A stretch of 50,306 bases of DNA from an uncultured Opitutia bacterium (GTDB lineage: Bacteria > Verrucomicrobiota > Verrucomicrobiia > Opitutales > Opitutaceae): the NCBI GenBank assembly GCA_903861185.1, contig CAIOTK010000147.1, forward strand, positions 1 through 50,306, read 5' to 3'. The translations under genes and the position numbers were made by a program. Shown here one piece after another: positions 1 through 9,417 of this stretch (positions within the stretch are counted from its first letter, which is position 1; each line of letters opens with the position of its first letter). Below the pieces are notes generated by a model. That model was not told the origin of the DNA. It saw only the letters and a list, made by a program, of their open reading frames with translations, and made no database searches.

Positions 1-73
1 CAGATCGGCTGGTGGCGGCGGGCATACTCGGCCTCGGCGCCGGGATGGACACTCATCACGAAGGCCTTGCGGA

Positions 74-1828
74 TCATTTGCGGGCGGCGGAAGCAGGTGG
101 CGGAATCGGAGGCGCGGGCGCGGCCGAGGGCCGTTCGAGCGTGGTCAGGCCGTCGAGGAAGGAATCTCGGGCCGGCGCCGCCGCCGCGGGCGCGGCCGAA
201 CCGGCGGGCGCGGGCGCATCGAGCGAGGCGCGCAGTAATTGGAAACGTTCCCGTTCGGCGGGCTCGCGGGCGAGTTTCACGCCGCGCTCGGCCATTGCCT
301 TCGCCTCGGTCGGGAAGCCGCGGCGGTGGGCGAGCAGCGCCGCCTGCTGGAGCAGCACGAGGTCGCGGGGGAACCGGTTGAGCCCCTCGATCACCACGGC
401 GAGATGCTCCGCCTGCGGGGGGACCGCGGACTGCATCCAAGTCTCGGCGATCAACCCGTAAGCGGCCGCCAGCGGCGGCGGCTGTTTGAGCGCGGCGAAA
501 AGCGGTGTCAGCACGGCGGTGACCTGCGCCTCGTCTAGGCGACCTGCCGGCGCGCCGGGCCGCTGGCGAACCTCCTCCAATCGCAGCCGGGCCAACTCGA
601 CGTGCGCGCGCGCCCGGACCGCCCCGGCCTGCGCCGCCGCCTCCAGGAAACGGCGCGCGCGGTCGCGGCGGCCAGCCTCCAGTTCGTCCAGCCCGAGCGC
701 CGCCAGCAGCCGCGGGTCCCGCTCGCCGCGCACGTAGGGCGCGATCAGGGCGTTGCGCGCGGAGTCACCGTGGCCACCTAGGCGCAGCACCTCACCCTTG
801 ATGCGCCCGACGTCCGCGTCTGCGGCCGCCCGCAGCTCGACCGGCGGCGGCGGAGGCAGCGCCTCGCCCTTCTTCGCCTGGAAACGCGTCGCGTTGTATA
901 CCGTGAACTCGCAGTGGCTCCGGATCTCGAGGGCCATCTGCCGGTAGGTCCGGTTAAAACACTCCTTGAAGAGCTGCTCGCTCAGCGGCTCGGTGCCAAG
1001 GCGCGTCACGAACTGCAGGAAGGGCTTCTGGTACTTCCGGTTGTTCCCGTAAAGGCAGAGGTGGACGAACGCGTAGCACTGGGCCTTCCAGTAACGCGTG
1101 CGCTGGCGCGGCCCCTCCGTCCGCAGCATCTCACCGAGCGGCACGAGGGCCTTGCGCGAAAGGACTTGGTTGAAGTCGCCCAGCTTCTCCGCGCCGAACC
1201 CGTCCCCGATCTGGCCAAAGGTGATCGTCTCGCGCGAGAAATCGATCGCCCCGAACAACTGCACGAGGCCTTCCTCGAACCAAGCCGGCGGCGCCTGCGC
1301 GAGTTGGCGGCGGATCAGGTGGCGGAAGTACTCGATGTAGAACGAGCGGTACGGGTCGCTTTCGACTGTCTCCGCGTCGCTGAAGCGAAGCTCCTGCAGG
1401 GCGAAGTCGACGACGATCGCGGCCCGTTCCGGGTTCTGGAGGAACAGGCTGTTCATCGCGAACCGCTCCGCCCGGTCGCGCACCGGGAGGAACTCGTCGA
1501 ACCCGCGGCCCCGGCCGCAAAGGATGAGCGCCGTCGGCACCGCGACCTGCCCCCGCGTCAGGCCCGGCATAATGATCTCGATCACCTGCTGCAGCAGCAG
1601 GAAGTCTGCGACAAAGCGCCGCGTCTCCCGCTCCGACAGGCGCGAGAGGATCTCAAAGCCCGGGATTTCCGCGTACCGCCACTCCTCGGGCGGCGGGAGC
1701 ACCCGCGAGTCGCTCACCTCGAAGACCGGCAGCTCGACGACGGGACCCGGCGCGGCCGGCGGGGCGGCGGCGGGCAGGCACGGAGCGGCGGCGAGGAGCG
1801 CGGCGAGGAGGAGGGACCGGGATCGCAT
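74..1828 (-). CDS. Secreted DUF1570-like / TPR-containing protein (tandem paralog 1)
   Basis: Complete ORF with signal peptide (MRSRSLLLAALLAAAPCLPAAA); 'PAWFEEGL' motif; repeat-rich C-terminus; clear similarity to the neighbouring ORF (VVELPxFxVxDxRxLPPPExWRYAxIPGFEILS). Confidence 0.75.
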   Translation of the reverse strand: MRSRSLLLAALLAAAPCLPAAAPPAAPGPVVELPVFEVSDSRVLPPPEEWRYAEIPGFEILSRLSERETRRFVADFLLLQQVIEIIMPGLTRGQVAVPTALILCGRGRGFDEFLPVRDRAERFAMNSLFLQNPERAAIVVDFALQELRFSDAETVESDPYRSFYIEYFRHLIRRQLAQAPPAWFEEGLVQLFGAIDFSRETITFGQIGDGFGAEKLGDFNQVLSRKALVPLGEMLRTEGPRQRTRYWKAQCYAFVHLCLYGNNRKYQKPFLQFVTRLGTEPLSEQLFKECFNRTYRQMALEIRSHCEFTVYNATRFQAKKGEALPPPPPVELRAAADADVGRIKGEVLRLGGHGDSARNALIAPYVRGERDPRLLAALGLDELEAGRRDRARRFLEAAAQAGAVRARAHVELARLRLEEVRQRPGAPAGRLDEAQVTAVLTPLFAALKQPPPLAAAYGLIAETWMQSAVPPQAEHLAVVIEGLNRFPRDLVLLQQAALLAHRRGFPTEAKAMAERGVKLAREPAERERFQLLRASLDAPAPAGSAAPAAAAPARDSFLDGLTTLERPSAAPAPPIPPPASAARK

Positions 1829-1834
1829 TAGGGT

Positions 1835-3619
1835 TCAGGGCCGCGACGTAGTGGCCGCGGGGGTGGCGGGCGCGGTGGCGGCCGGCGCAGGCGGCAGGGA
1901 TTCCTTGAGGCCGGTGAAGCGCTGGCGGGCCTCGGGGGTCGGCGCGTACTTCACGCCGTGGTCGGCCAAGGCGTGGGCCGACTGGAGGTCGCCGGCATCG
2001 CGGGCCAGCACCCCAGCTTGGTAGACCGTCCGCAGCCGCGTCGGAAACAGCATCGCGCCCTCGACCATCAGCTTGGCCTCGTCGCGGGTCGGCACAGTCG
2101 CGCTGCGCGCCCAAACGTCGCCCGCGACGTCATAGACGGCCGGCAGCAACGGGGGCTTGCCGTGCGCGAGCTGCAGGGGAGCGAGGACGGCACGGGTCTG
2201 GCTCGGCGCAAGTTGGGTGCCGGCTCCGGGCGCCGCGAGCGCCTCGGCCAGACGCAGGCGGGCGAGCTCTAGGTTGGCCTCGGAGCGCCGGGCGCCCCCG
2301 GCAAAGGCCGCCTCGAGGAACTTGCGCGAGCGGACCGCGTCACCGTGGCGCTGCTCGTACAAACCAAGCGCAGCCAGGAGGTAGGGGTCGCGCTCGCCGC
2401 GGGTGTACGGGGCGACCAACTCCGCCCGGGCCGGTTTTACCCGCCCGGCCAGCACCATCGCCTCCCCCTTGATTCGCCCCACCTCGGCCTGAGTCGCGTC
2501 ACGCAGCTCCACCGGCGCCGGCGGGACGATGACGTCCTCCTTCGATCGATACTCGCGATGCTGATAGACGGTGAAGTCGATGTAGCCGCGCAGCTCGATC
2601 AGCATCTGTTTGTACGTGCGGTTAAAGACCTGCCGGAACAGCTCCTCGCTCGCCGGTTCCCGCGCCAGCCGCTGCAGGAAGGTCGCGAACGGCTTCTGGT
2701 ATTTCCCGTTCAGGCCATAGAGGCACATATGGACGAACGCGTAGGCCTGCTTCGCCCAGCGGTTGTTCCCGAGCACGTTAGTCGCCTCGGAGGAATCGTG
2801 GGCCACAGCGAAAAACTTATCCAGGGGCACCAGCGCCTTGCGTTGGAGCGCCGCGTTAAAGTCCCGATCCTCCGCCGGCGCGCCCGGTAGCGCCATTGAC
2901 TCCGCGCCCTCCTCGCCCGCCCCCAGCGCGTTGATTTGCTGCACCATCGCCGCCTGCGCGGAGATGGTGTTCGGGTCCTCCAGCTTCGCGAAGGAGATCC
3001 AGCGCCGGTCGAATTCCATCCGCATAATGATCTGCGAGAGGCCCTCCTCCACCCACGCCGGCAGCCGCGGTTCGCTGCTGCTCAAAAGGTAGCGCACGTA
3101 CTCGCGGTACAGTTGCTTGTCGTGGTCGACCGAGACCATCCCCGAGTCGGTGCCCGTCGCCGCGTCGTTCAGACCATCGACGTTCAGGACGTTCAAGGTC
3201 GTCGCCTGCAAATCGATCACGATCGCCGTCTGCGCTCCCTGCTTGAGGAAGACGCTGGCGAAGCCCGCGTCGGGCACGTAACGCCCCGCCGGGATGAAGT
3301 CCTGAAACTTTCCCCGCTTCGCACAGAGGATCAGGGACGTGGTCTGCGGGTGGCGCCCGGGTTGGGGCCAGACGTGCCCCAGCGCCTGGCGAAACATTGC
3401 GAAGTCTCGCAGCAGCCGCTGCGTGGCCCGATCCGACGCGTTGCTCAGGATCTCAAAGCCCGGGATTGCCGCGTAACGCCACGCTTCCGGGGGTGGAAGC
3501 TCGCGATTGTCAGTCACCACGAACCGGGGCAGCTCGACGACGGATTCCGCGGCAGCTCCGAGTTCCGCGGCGGCCAGCGGGCCGGCCAGCGCTAGCAGGG
3601 CGACGAGGGTCGATCTCAT
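1835..3619 (-). CDS. Secreted DUF1570-like / TPR-containing protein (tandem paralog 2)
   Basis: ORF start trimmed to MRSTLVALLALAGPLAAAE (signal peptide); paralogous to 74..1828; 'LPAWVEEGL' motif; 6-nt gap to paralog 1. Confidence 0.75.
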   Translation of the reverse strand: MRSTLVALLALAGPLAAAELGAAAESVVELPRFVVTDNRELPPPEAWRYAAIPGFEILSNASDRATQRLLRDFAMFRQALGHVWPQPGRHPQTTSLILCAKRGKFQDFIPAGRYVPDAGFASVFLKQGAQTAIVIDLQATTLNVLNVDGLNDAATGTDSGMVSVDHDKQLYREYVRYLLSSSEPRLPAWVEEGLSQIIMRMEFDRRWISFAKLEDPNTISAQAAMVQQINALGAGEEGAESMALPGAPAEDRDFNAALQRKALVPLDKFFAVAHDSSEATNVLGNNRWAKQAYAFVHMCLYGLNGKYQKPFATFLQRLAREPASEELFRQVFNRTYKQMLIELRGYIDFTVYQHREYRSKEDVIVPPAPVELRDATQAEVGRIKGEAMVLAGRVKPARAELVAPYTRGERDPYLLAALGLYEQRHGDAVRSRKFLEAAFAGGARRSEANLELARLRLAEALAAPGAGTQLAPSQTRAVLAPLQLAHGKPPLLPAVYDVAGDVWARSATVPTRDEAKLMVEGAMLFPTRLRTVYQAGVLARDAGDLQSAHALADHGVKYAPTPEARQRFTGLKESLPPAPAATAPATPAATTSRP

Positions 3620-3705
3620 AACGGAGGAGACGAACGCCGCGGGCGGAAGTTGCCCAGCCCAAAGCATCCCGGCGGCACCGGGCGCTCTCCGGCGCGGTCC
3701 GACGC

Positions 3706-5745
3706 TCAGGGCGCAGCCCAGCGGAGCAGCGCGATAAACAGCAGCACGATCGCCCCGGAAAGAGCGCAACAGGCGAGAAAGCCGATGGTGTCGACCCGAT
3801 CCCAGCGGCAGAACTCCCACTGGGAACGCGGCCACAACTTGGTGTGGTCAAAGCGGTCCGGACGACGTTCGGTTTCCGCTAGGGCCGCCTGTTCCAACTC
3901 GGGCGTTGCCCCCACCGGCGTCTTCATCCGCCCGTAGAAGCGGGCGACGCGCGCCGGGGCGGTGGGGCGTGTCACCAGGCTCACGCCGAGCAACACGAGG
4001 AACGGAAACACGGCGTCGAAGAGGAACTGCAGGGTGACGCGCTCGGTGCGGGAGCGGCCGGCTATCTCGACCCCGCAACGGGACAGCAGCCAGCACTCCA
4101 GATTGAAGCGGTTTAGGCCGGGGCCGGCGACCAGCGTGCTGGCGGGGTCTCCCGAACGCGCGCGTACCAGCTGGTTGAAGTAGACCGGGACCGACGCGGC
4201 GCCCGGGGCCCCGGCAGCGACCGTCAACGCCGGGTGATCCCGCAGGCCCGGCAAGTGCGAGGCCGTCCACGGCACCACCAGGACCACCAGCGTCGTGAGG
4301 AGGACGCACCACCACACCCCCGCAGCCGTGACGCGCCGCCAGAAGAACGTGACCAGCACGGCGGCCCCGAAGGGCAGGTTCACCGTGAGCACCAAATTGA
4401 TGATCGAGAAGAAGTCCCGCATCAGCCATCCGGCGACCGTACCGAGGACGAGCACGGCGACGATGGTGCAGCGAGCGAGGAAGACGCCCTGGGCCTCGGA
4501 AAGGTCGGGCCAGATCTGGCGGAACACGTTGCGGACGAAGAGGGAGGAGATGGCGAGCGCCTTGGCCGCGAGGGTGGACATCGTGCCCGCGATGACCCCG
4601 GCGAGCATTAGGCCCGCGAGGCCGGGGCCGAGCAGCCGGTTGGACATCGCGCCCCAAGCCGTATCGGGATCGGAGAGCCCGCCGACCCCGAAGAGCGCCA
4701 CCGCGATCAAGCCGGCGAAGGCCCAGAGGATAATCATCAGCCGCTTGAGGTACGTGCCGGAGACCCCCGAGCGCGCCGCGAACTCATCGCGGGCCGAGCC
4801 GCAAATGCCCATATTGTGGCTCAGGCCCGCATTCTGCACTACGCTCACCAGTAGAATGGCGACGAGACCGAGCACCGAAAACTGCCCGGCGCCCCCAGAC
4901 CCGAAGAGGTCGAAAAAATGGGCGGGGATCTTACGTCCCAACTCGGCCCACCCCCCAATCGCCGCCAGGCCCGTCGGGATCAGGATGACCGAAAAGGCGA
5001 TGATCAGGATGCTCTGCAGCCCCTCGTTGGCCGCGGCCGCCGCCATCCCGCCCATCACGATGTAGGTGCCTACCACCAGCGTGAACACCGCGTAGAACAG
5101 GACGTCGTTGAGCAGAGTCACCTGGCTCGTGAGCTCCCCCCGCGCCGCACGATCGCGCAACTGCTCGAGCCGGGGCTGCGCGGCCGGAGCGAGCCGGCCT
5201 TCCCGCTGCTCGCGTTCGAGCGCCTTCCATTCCCGGTAACCCTCGACCCCGGCGCGCTCGACCCCAGTCCAAGCAGCCTCCGGCTTCACCACCAGCGAGG
5301 AAGCGATCTTGTAAGCGGTGACGTTCCCGAATCCGAGGAACACGCACGCCACCAGGATCTGAAACGTGGCGTAGAAGAGGCTCAACCCGCGGCTGGCGAA
5401 TCGCTCTTCAAACAGGTCCGAGAGCGTGGTGAGCCGCACCCGGCGGAACCAAACGTTCATGAACCAGAAGTACGGGTTCATAAAGACCGTCTGGAATGAC
5501 AGCCAGCAGCCCGGGGCCCCCTGCTGGTAGACGAAGCTCGCGGTGCTCACCGCCCCCTGCGGCTCAGTCGAGTTCCCGAAGTTCAGAAAGAATTGGTACA
5601 ACTTACCCAGCCCGCGCCCCGCGAGAAAGAATCCTTCCTCGGACTTTGCCGCCCGCGACGCCCGATATCCGAGATAAAGGACCGCGAGCAGGTAGGCGGC
5701 GATGATCGCCACATCGAGGACGTGCAGGGAGCCAAGGAGCATCAA
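3706..5745 (-). CDS. Sodium:solute symporter (SSS) family transporter
   Basis: 679 aa multi-TM protein; 'GFFLAGRGLGKLYQFFLNFGNSTEPQGAVSTASFVYQQGAPGCWLSFQTVF' resembles the SSS core. Confidence 0.8.
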   Translation of the reverse strand: MMLLGSLHVLDVAIIAAYLLAVLYLGYRASRAAKSEEGFFLAGRGLGKLYQFFLNFGNSTEPQGAVSTASFVYQQGAPGCWLSFQTVFMNPYFWFMNVWFRRVRLTTLSDLFEERFASRGLSLFYATFQILVACVFLGFGNVTAYKIASSLVVKPEAAWTGVERAGVEGYREWKALEREQREGRLAPAAQPRLEQLRDRAARGELTSQVTLLNDVLFYAVFTLVVGTYIVMGGMAAAAANEGLQSILIIAFSVILIPTGLAAIGGWAELGRKIPAHFFDLFGSGGAGQFSVLGLVAILLVSVVQNAGLSHNMGICGSARDEFAARSGVSGTYLKRLMIILWAFAGLIAVALFGVGGLSDPDTAWGAMSNRLLGPGLAGLMLAGVIAGTMSTLAAKALAISSLFVRNVFRQIWPDLSEAQGVFLARCTIVAVLVLGTVAGWLMRDFFSIINLVLTVNLPFGAAVLVTFFWRRVTAAGVWWCVLLTTLVVLVVPWTASHLPGLRDHPALTVAAGAPGAASVPVYFNQLVRARSGDPASTLVAGPGLNRFNLECWLLSRCGVEIAGRSRTERVTLQFLFDAVFPFLVLLGVSLVTRPTAPARVARFYGRMKTPVGATPELEQAALAETERRPDRFDHTKLWPRSQWEFCRWDRVDTIGFLACCALSGAIVLLFIALLRWAAP

Positions 5746-5813
5746 GGGGGAGGCGCGGCGGGCCTAGGGGCAGTTCCGGAGGCGAGGTCGACCCTCTGCG
5801 CACCGCAACAAGA

Positions 5814-5821
5814 AACGCGTT
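5814..5821. promoter_or_regulatory. Candidate LacI-type operator core (AACGCGTT)
   Basis: Perfect 8-bp palindrome AACGCGTT with flanking GCAAC...GTTGC repeat, in the divergent symporter/LacI intergenic region. Confidence 0.35.
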
Positions 5822-5863
5822 GCCATCGCCGGCGACGGTCGAAGTGTGCGGACAGTCCGACCC

Positions 5864-6895
5864 ATGCCGTCCGCCGCCCCCACCCTCCGCACCCTCGCGC
5901 GGGACCTCGGCCTGTCCCGCACCACCGTGTCCGACGCGTTGCGCGGCTCGGCGCGGGTGGATCCCCGGACCGCAGAGCGGGTGCGGCGCGCCGCGGAGGC
6001 GGCAGGTTACCGGCGCAATCCGCTGGCCGGCGCCCTAATGTCAGAGCTGCGGCGCTCGCGCGGGGGCGAGTTCCGCGGCGTCCTCGCGGCGGTGGACTTC
6101 CACGAGGCCCAGCGCCCGGAGGGAGCGGCCGCGTACCACGGCAAGCTCGCCCAAGGGCTGGGCGAGCGAGCCGCCGAACTGGGCTTTAAGCTCGAGCGCT
6201 TCACCGCGGGCACCGAGGGGCTGAGCGTGCCCCGGCTCGGATCCATCCTGCAGTCGCGGGGCATCAGCGCGGTCGCCCTGCTGCCCTCCTGGGTCCCACC
6301 GGACCTTTCCGCCCTCGACTGGACCCACTTCACCGGCGTTTACACAGACTATCTGATCGAGCGGCCTCGATTGCACGCTGTCTGCTCGGACCAGTACCGC
6401 TCGCTCCTCGGTGCGCTGCGGCAACTCCAAGCCCGGGGCTACCGGCGACCCGGTCTCTACCTGCAACGCCGGCAGGACGAGCGCCTGCAATTCCGCTGGA
6501 GCGCCGCGTTCCGTGCATTTCAGGAGGCCCTACCCCGCGCCGACCGGACCCGCCCCCTCGTGGTCGAGGCGTATGCGCAGCCGGCCTTCACCACCTGGTT
6601 CCAGCGGGAACGTCCGGATGTCGTCCTAAGCCACCACTCGCCCGCAATCGGATGGATGGAGGCGGCCGGCGCCCGCCTGCCCAAGACCCACGGTTTCGCC
6701 TGCCTGAACCTCGACATGGCCGACCGGCCGTGCGCGGGCCTCGACCTGCAGCCCAGCCTGCTCGGCGCCCGCGCCGCCGAGCTGCTGATCGCCCAACTGC
6801 AACGTAACGAAACGGGCATCCCCGCCTGGCCATCGACCACGATGATCTCCGCCCGCTGGACCGAGGGCCCAACCCTGCGGCCAGCGGGCAGCTGA
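5864..6895 (+). CDS. LacI-family transcriptional regulator
   Basis: N-terminal HTH 'TLRTLARDLGLSRTTVSDALRGSARVDPRTAERVRRAAEAAGYRRNPLA' followed by a periplasmic-binding-like domain; start could also be 5846. Confidence 0.9.
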   Translation: MPSAAPTLRTLARDLGLSRTTVSDALRGSARVDPRTAERVRRAAEAAGYRRNPLAGALMSELRRSRGGEFRGVLAAVDFHEAQRPEGAAAYHGKLAQGLGERAAELGFKLERFTAGTEGLSVPRLGSILQSRGISAVALLPSWVPPDLSALDWTHFTGVYTDYLIERPRLHAVCSDQYRSLLGALRQLQARGYRRPGLYLQRRQDERLQFRWSAAFRAFQEALPRADRTRPLVVEAYAQPAFTTWFQRERPDVVLSHHSPAIGWMEAAGARLPKTHGFACLNLDMADRPCAGLDLQPSLLGARAAELLIAQLQRNETGIPAWPSTTMISARWTEGPTLRPAGS

Positions 6896-6950
6896 ACGGT
6901 CGGATTTTGCGGCTGGCGCCCCGCCGATCCGGCCGCCTCTCTGGAGTCTA

Positions 6951-7952
6951 ATGCCCGTCCCGTCCCGCCGCGCCCGCGTCTACTCCGGCACCGCCCGCAA
7001 TCTCGCCCGCCTCGCGGGGACCTTGCGTCGCGGGGGACTCGTAGCAGTGCCGACGGAGACCGTCTACGGCCTTGCCGCGGACGCACTCGACGCCCGCGCT
7101 TGCGCCCGCATCTACCGCGCCAAGGGCCGCCCAGCGACCGACCCGCTGATCGTGCACCTCGCCGCGGCGGTTGAGCTCGAGGCTGTCGCCGAGGGGAACG
7201 CCGCAGCTCACCGGCTCGCGGACGCCTTTTGGCCAGGGCCCCTCACTATGGTCCTGCCGCGGCGGCCAGCCGTGCCCGCGCTGGTTTCTGCCGGCTTGAG
7301 TAGCGTCGCGGTGCGCGTGCCCGCCCACCCGCTCTTCCGCCGGCTCCTGCGTCTCACCGGCCGGCCCCTCGCGGCCCCGAGCGCCAACCCCTTCGGCTAC
7401 GTTAGCCCCACCACCGCGGAACACGTCCGCGCCGGCCTCGGCGGCCGGATCGGACACATCCTCGACGGAGGCCCCTGCGCGGTTGGGGTCGAGTCAACCA
7501 TCGTCGACCTCCGCGACCCGGCCCGGCCCAAGCTGCTGCGGCCCGGTGCGATCTCCCGGGCGCAGCTGGAGTCCGTGCTCGGCGTACGCGTCGCGAACGG
7601 CGGTCCGGTCGGTAGCGCGCGGCGGGCGCAGGTCGCCCCGGGCCAACTGGCCCGCCATTACAGTCCCCGCACCCCGGCGACCTTGCACGCGCGGCTCGAT
7701 CCGGCGGCGGCCGCCGCGGGTCGCGCGGACGAGGCGTGGCTTTTCCTCGCCCGTCCGCCCGGCCCCGCGCGGACCAATGTCCGCTGGCTGGACGCGCGCG
7801 GCGATTTGCGCGGCGCGGCCCGCCGGCTCTTCGCGCGCCTGCGTGAACTCGACGCCGCCGGCTACCGCCACTTGCACCTCGAGTCGGCGCCCGGCGAGGA
7901 CGGCTTCGCGCTGGCGATTAACGATCGCCTCCGCCGCGCCGCCGCCCGCTGA
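6951..7952 (+). CDS. L-threonylcarbamoyladenylate synthase (Sua5/YciO/YrdC family)
   Basis: 'GGLVAVPTETVYGLAADALDARACARIYRAKGRPATDPLIVHLA' and C-terminal Sua5 domain ('SPRTPATL'). Confidence 0.92.
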   Translation: MPVPSRRARVYSGTARNLARLAGTLRRGGLVAVPTETVYGLAADALDARACARIYRAKGRPATDPLIVHLAAAVELEAVAEGNAAAHRLADAFWPGPLTMVLPRRPAVPALVSAGLSSVAVRVPAHPLFRRLLRLTGRPLAAPSANPFGYVSPTTAEHVRAGLGGRIGHILDGGPCAVGVESTIVDLRDPARPKLLRPGAISRAQLESVLGVRVANGGPVGSARRAQVAPGQLARHYSPRTPATLHARLDPAAAAAGRADEAWLFLARPPGPARTNVRWLDARGDLRGAARRLFARLRELDAAGYRHLHLESAPGEDGFALAINDRLRRAAAR

Positions 7953-7970
7953 GGCGGTAGGCTTGGCGCG

Positions 7971-9374
7971 TCAGTCAGTCCGCCGGCAAGGCAGCAGGGC
8001 CGCGTCCTGCATGCCGTGAATGATTTTCTTGTCGGCCGGGCAGAAGGTCGCGAGCGCCCCCGAGAGCCGGGCCTGGCCGCCGGCGACGGTAAAATAGGGG
8101 CAGAGGCGGAGGCGACCGGGCTGCGACCGCGCGTCCGTGACTGCGACGGCATCCGGCGGGTAGATCGGATGTTCCAGCAGACGCGGTTTGCGAAAGACCT
8201 GCAGCACACGGGGATGGTGGGCCGCCTCCGCGAGGGCCTGTTCGAGGGCGGCCTGCCAGACCTCACGCGGGACGTCGCTGCCTAGGGTGACGCCACGCGC
8301 CCCCCAAGCGGACTCGTGAAACCCGCTGATCTTAAGGATCAGGTCTCGTTCCCGCTGCGAGGCGGAGGCCAGCTCCCGCCAATCGTGGAGCGGACGCCCG
8401 CCGACCAGCGGACCGTCGAGCACGGCGCCGGGCGGAAGGGTCGCCGGGTCCACGATCCACGTCGGCGGGATCAACGCGGACAAGATCCGCCGCGCCCCGG
8501 CGCTGAGCACCTCGCCCCAGAAGTCCCGCAACCGGGGGTGGTGAAACAGGGCGAGCGAAAGTTTCTCCTCCTGAAAGGCGCGCAAGGGGGGCGCGACTGC
8601 GACCTCGCCCGCCGCCCACGCATCGAGGATGAAGCGGTGCGCCGGGATATTCGGTAGGTCGAAGAGCTCGAAAAACCGGTAAATGATCTCGATGCGTTCC
8701 GGATTCCCGTCGACGGCTAGGCATAGCGTCGACCCCAGCGGGAAGAGTTCCTCGGGCCGCACGCAATGCACCCGCTGCCCCTGCAGTTGCAGTTGCTGCG
8801 CCAGCCACTCCAGCTCAGGCCGGTAGGTTTCCGCCTCCGCGCTAACTACCAACGCGATGACCGGGTTGCGCACCGCCGGCCGGAGCGCCGCGAGGGCGGC
8901 GTGGAACCGCGTCACCAGTGCATCGCCCGCGCCGAGGATCTCGCCCGTGCCGGCGTAGAGGCGGTTGAGGAAGGCGGTTAGGCCCACGCCGCCCGGGACC
9001 GAGTCCAGTTCGGTCAGGGCCCAGCCCTCTGCCGTGAGCAGCAGATCGGGGCGCAGCAGGGTCGGCAGGGCGCCGCGATTAGCGGGATGGCGCCCGTGGG
9101 CGATCAGTTCCGGCGGCTTGCCCCGGTCGAGGTACTCCGCGACCCACGGCGCGATCAACGGACGGTTACGGAGCAGGTTACGGCCCGCCGCGGAACGCAG
9201 GTAGAGCGTCTCCAGCGCCTGGTGAAACTCGAGGCACGCCGCGCCAATCGCCTCCAATTCGGCAACTTGGGCGCCCGTCAACGGCCAAGCTTCCGGGGAG
9301 AGGCGCCACGTCTTGGCCTCGAAAAAGGTCTGCGCGGCGAAGGCGCCGCGGAGTTCCGCGGGGGACAGGGACAT
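7971..9374 (-). CDS. Conserved hypothetical protein, possibly ATP-grasp / glutathionylspermidine-synthase-like
   Basis: 467 aa ORF; 'RPDLLLTAEGWALTELDSVPGGVGLTAFLNRLYA' and 'LILKISGFHESAWGARGVTLGSDVPREVW' recall ATP-grasp-type motifs; no firm family assignment by eye. Confidence 0.5.
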   Translation of the reverse strand: MSLSPAELRGAFAAQTFFEAKTWRLSPEAWPLTGAQVAELEAIGAACLEFHQALETLYLRSAAGRNLLRNRPLIAPWVAEYLDRGKPPELIAHGRHPANRGALPTLLRPDLLLTAEGWALTELDSVPGGVGLTAFLNRLYAGTGEILGAGDALVTRFHAALAALRPAVRNPVIALVVSAEAETYRPELEWLAQQLQLQGQRVHCVRPEELFPLGSTLCLAVDGNPERIEIIYRFFELFDLPNIPAHRFILDAWAAGEVAVAPPLRAFQEEKLSLALFHHPRLRDFWGEVLSAGARRILSALIPPTWIVDPATLPPGAVLDGPLVGGRPLHDWRELASASQRERDLILKISGFHESAWGARGVTLGSDVPREVWQAALEQALAEAAHHPRVLQVFRKPRLLEHPIYPPDAVAVTDARSQPGRLRLCPYFTVAGGQARLSGALATFCPADKKIIHGMQDAALLPCRRTD

Positions 9375-9417
9375 CGCCGGGAGGGAGAGGACGGCGGTGA
9401 GCCGGCGCGAGCCGGAC

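Noticed and set aside
914-1831. 305-aa plus-strand ORF antisense to the DUF1570-like paralog
   Set aside because: Charged, repetitive composition and no domain match; the opposite strand carries a signal peptide and a clear paralog.
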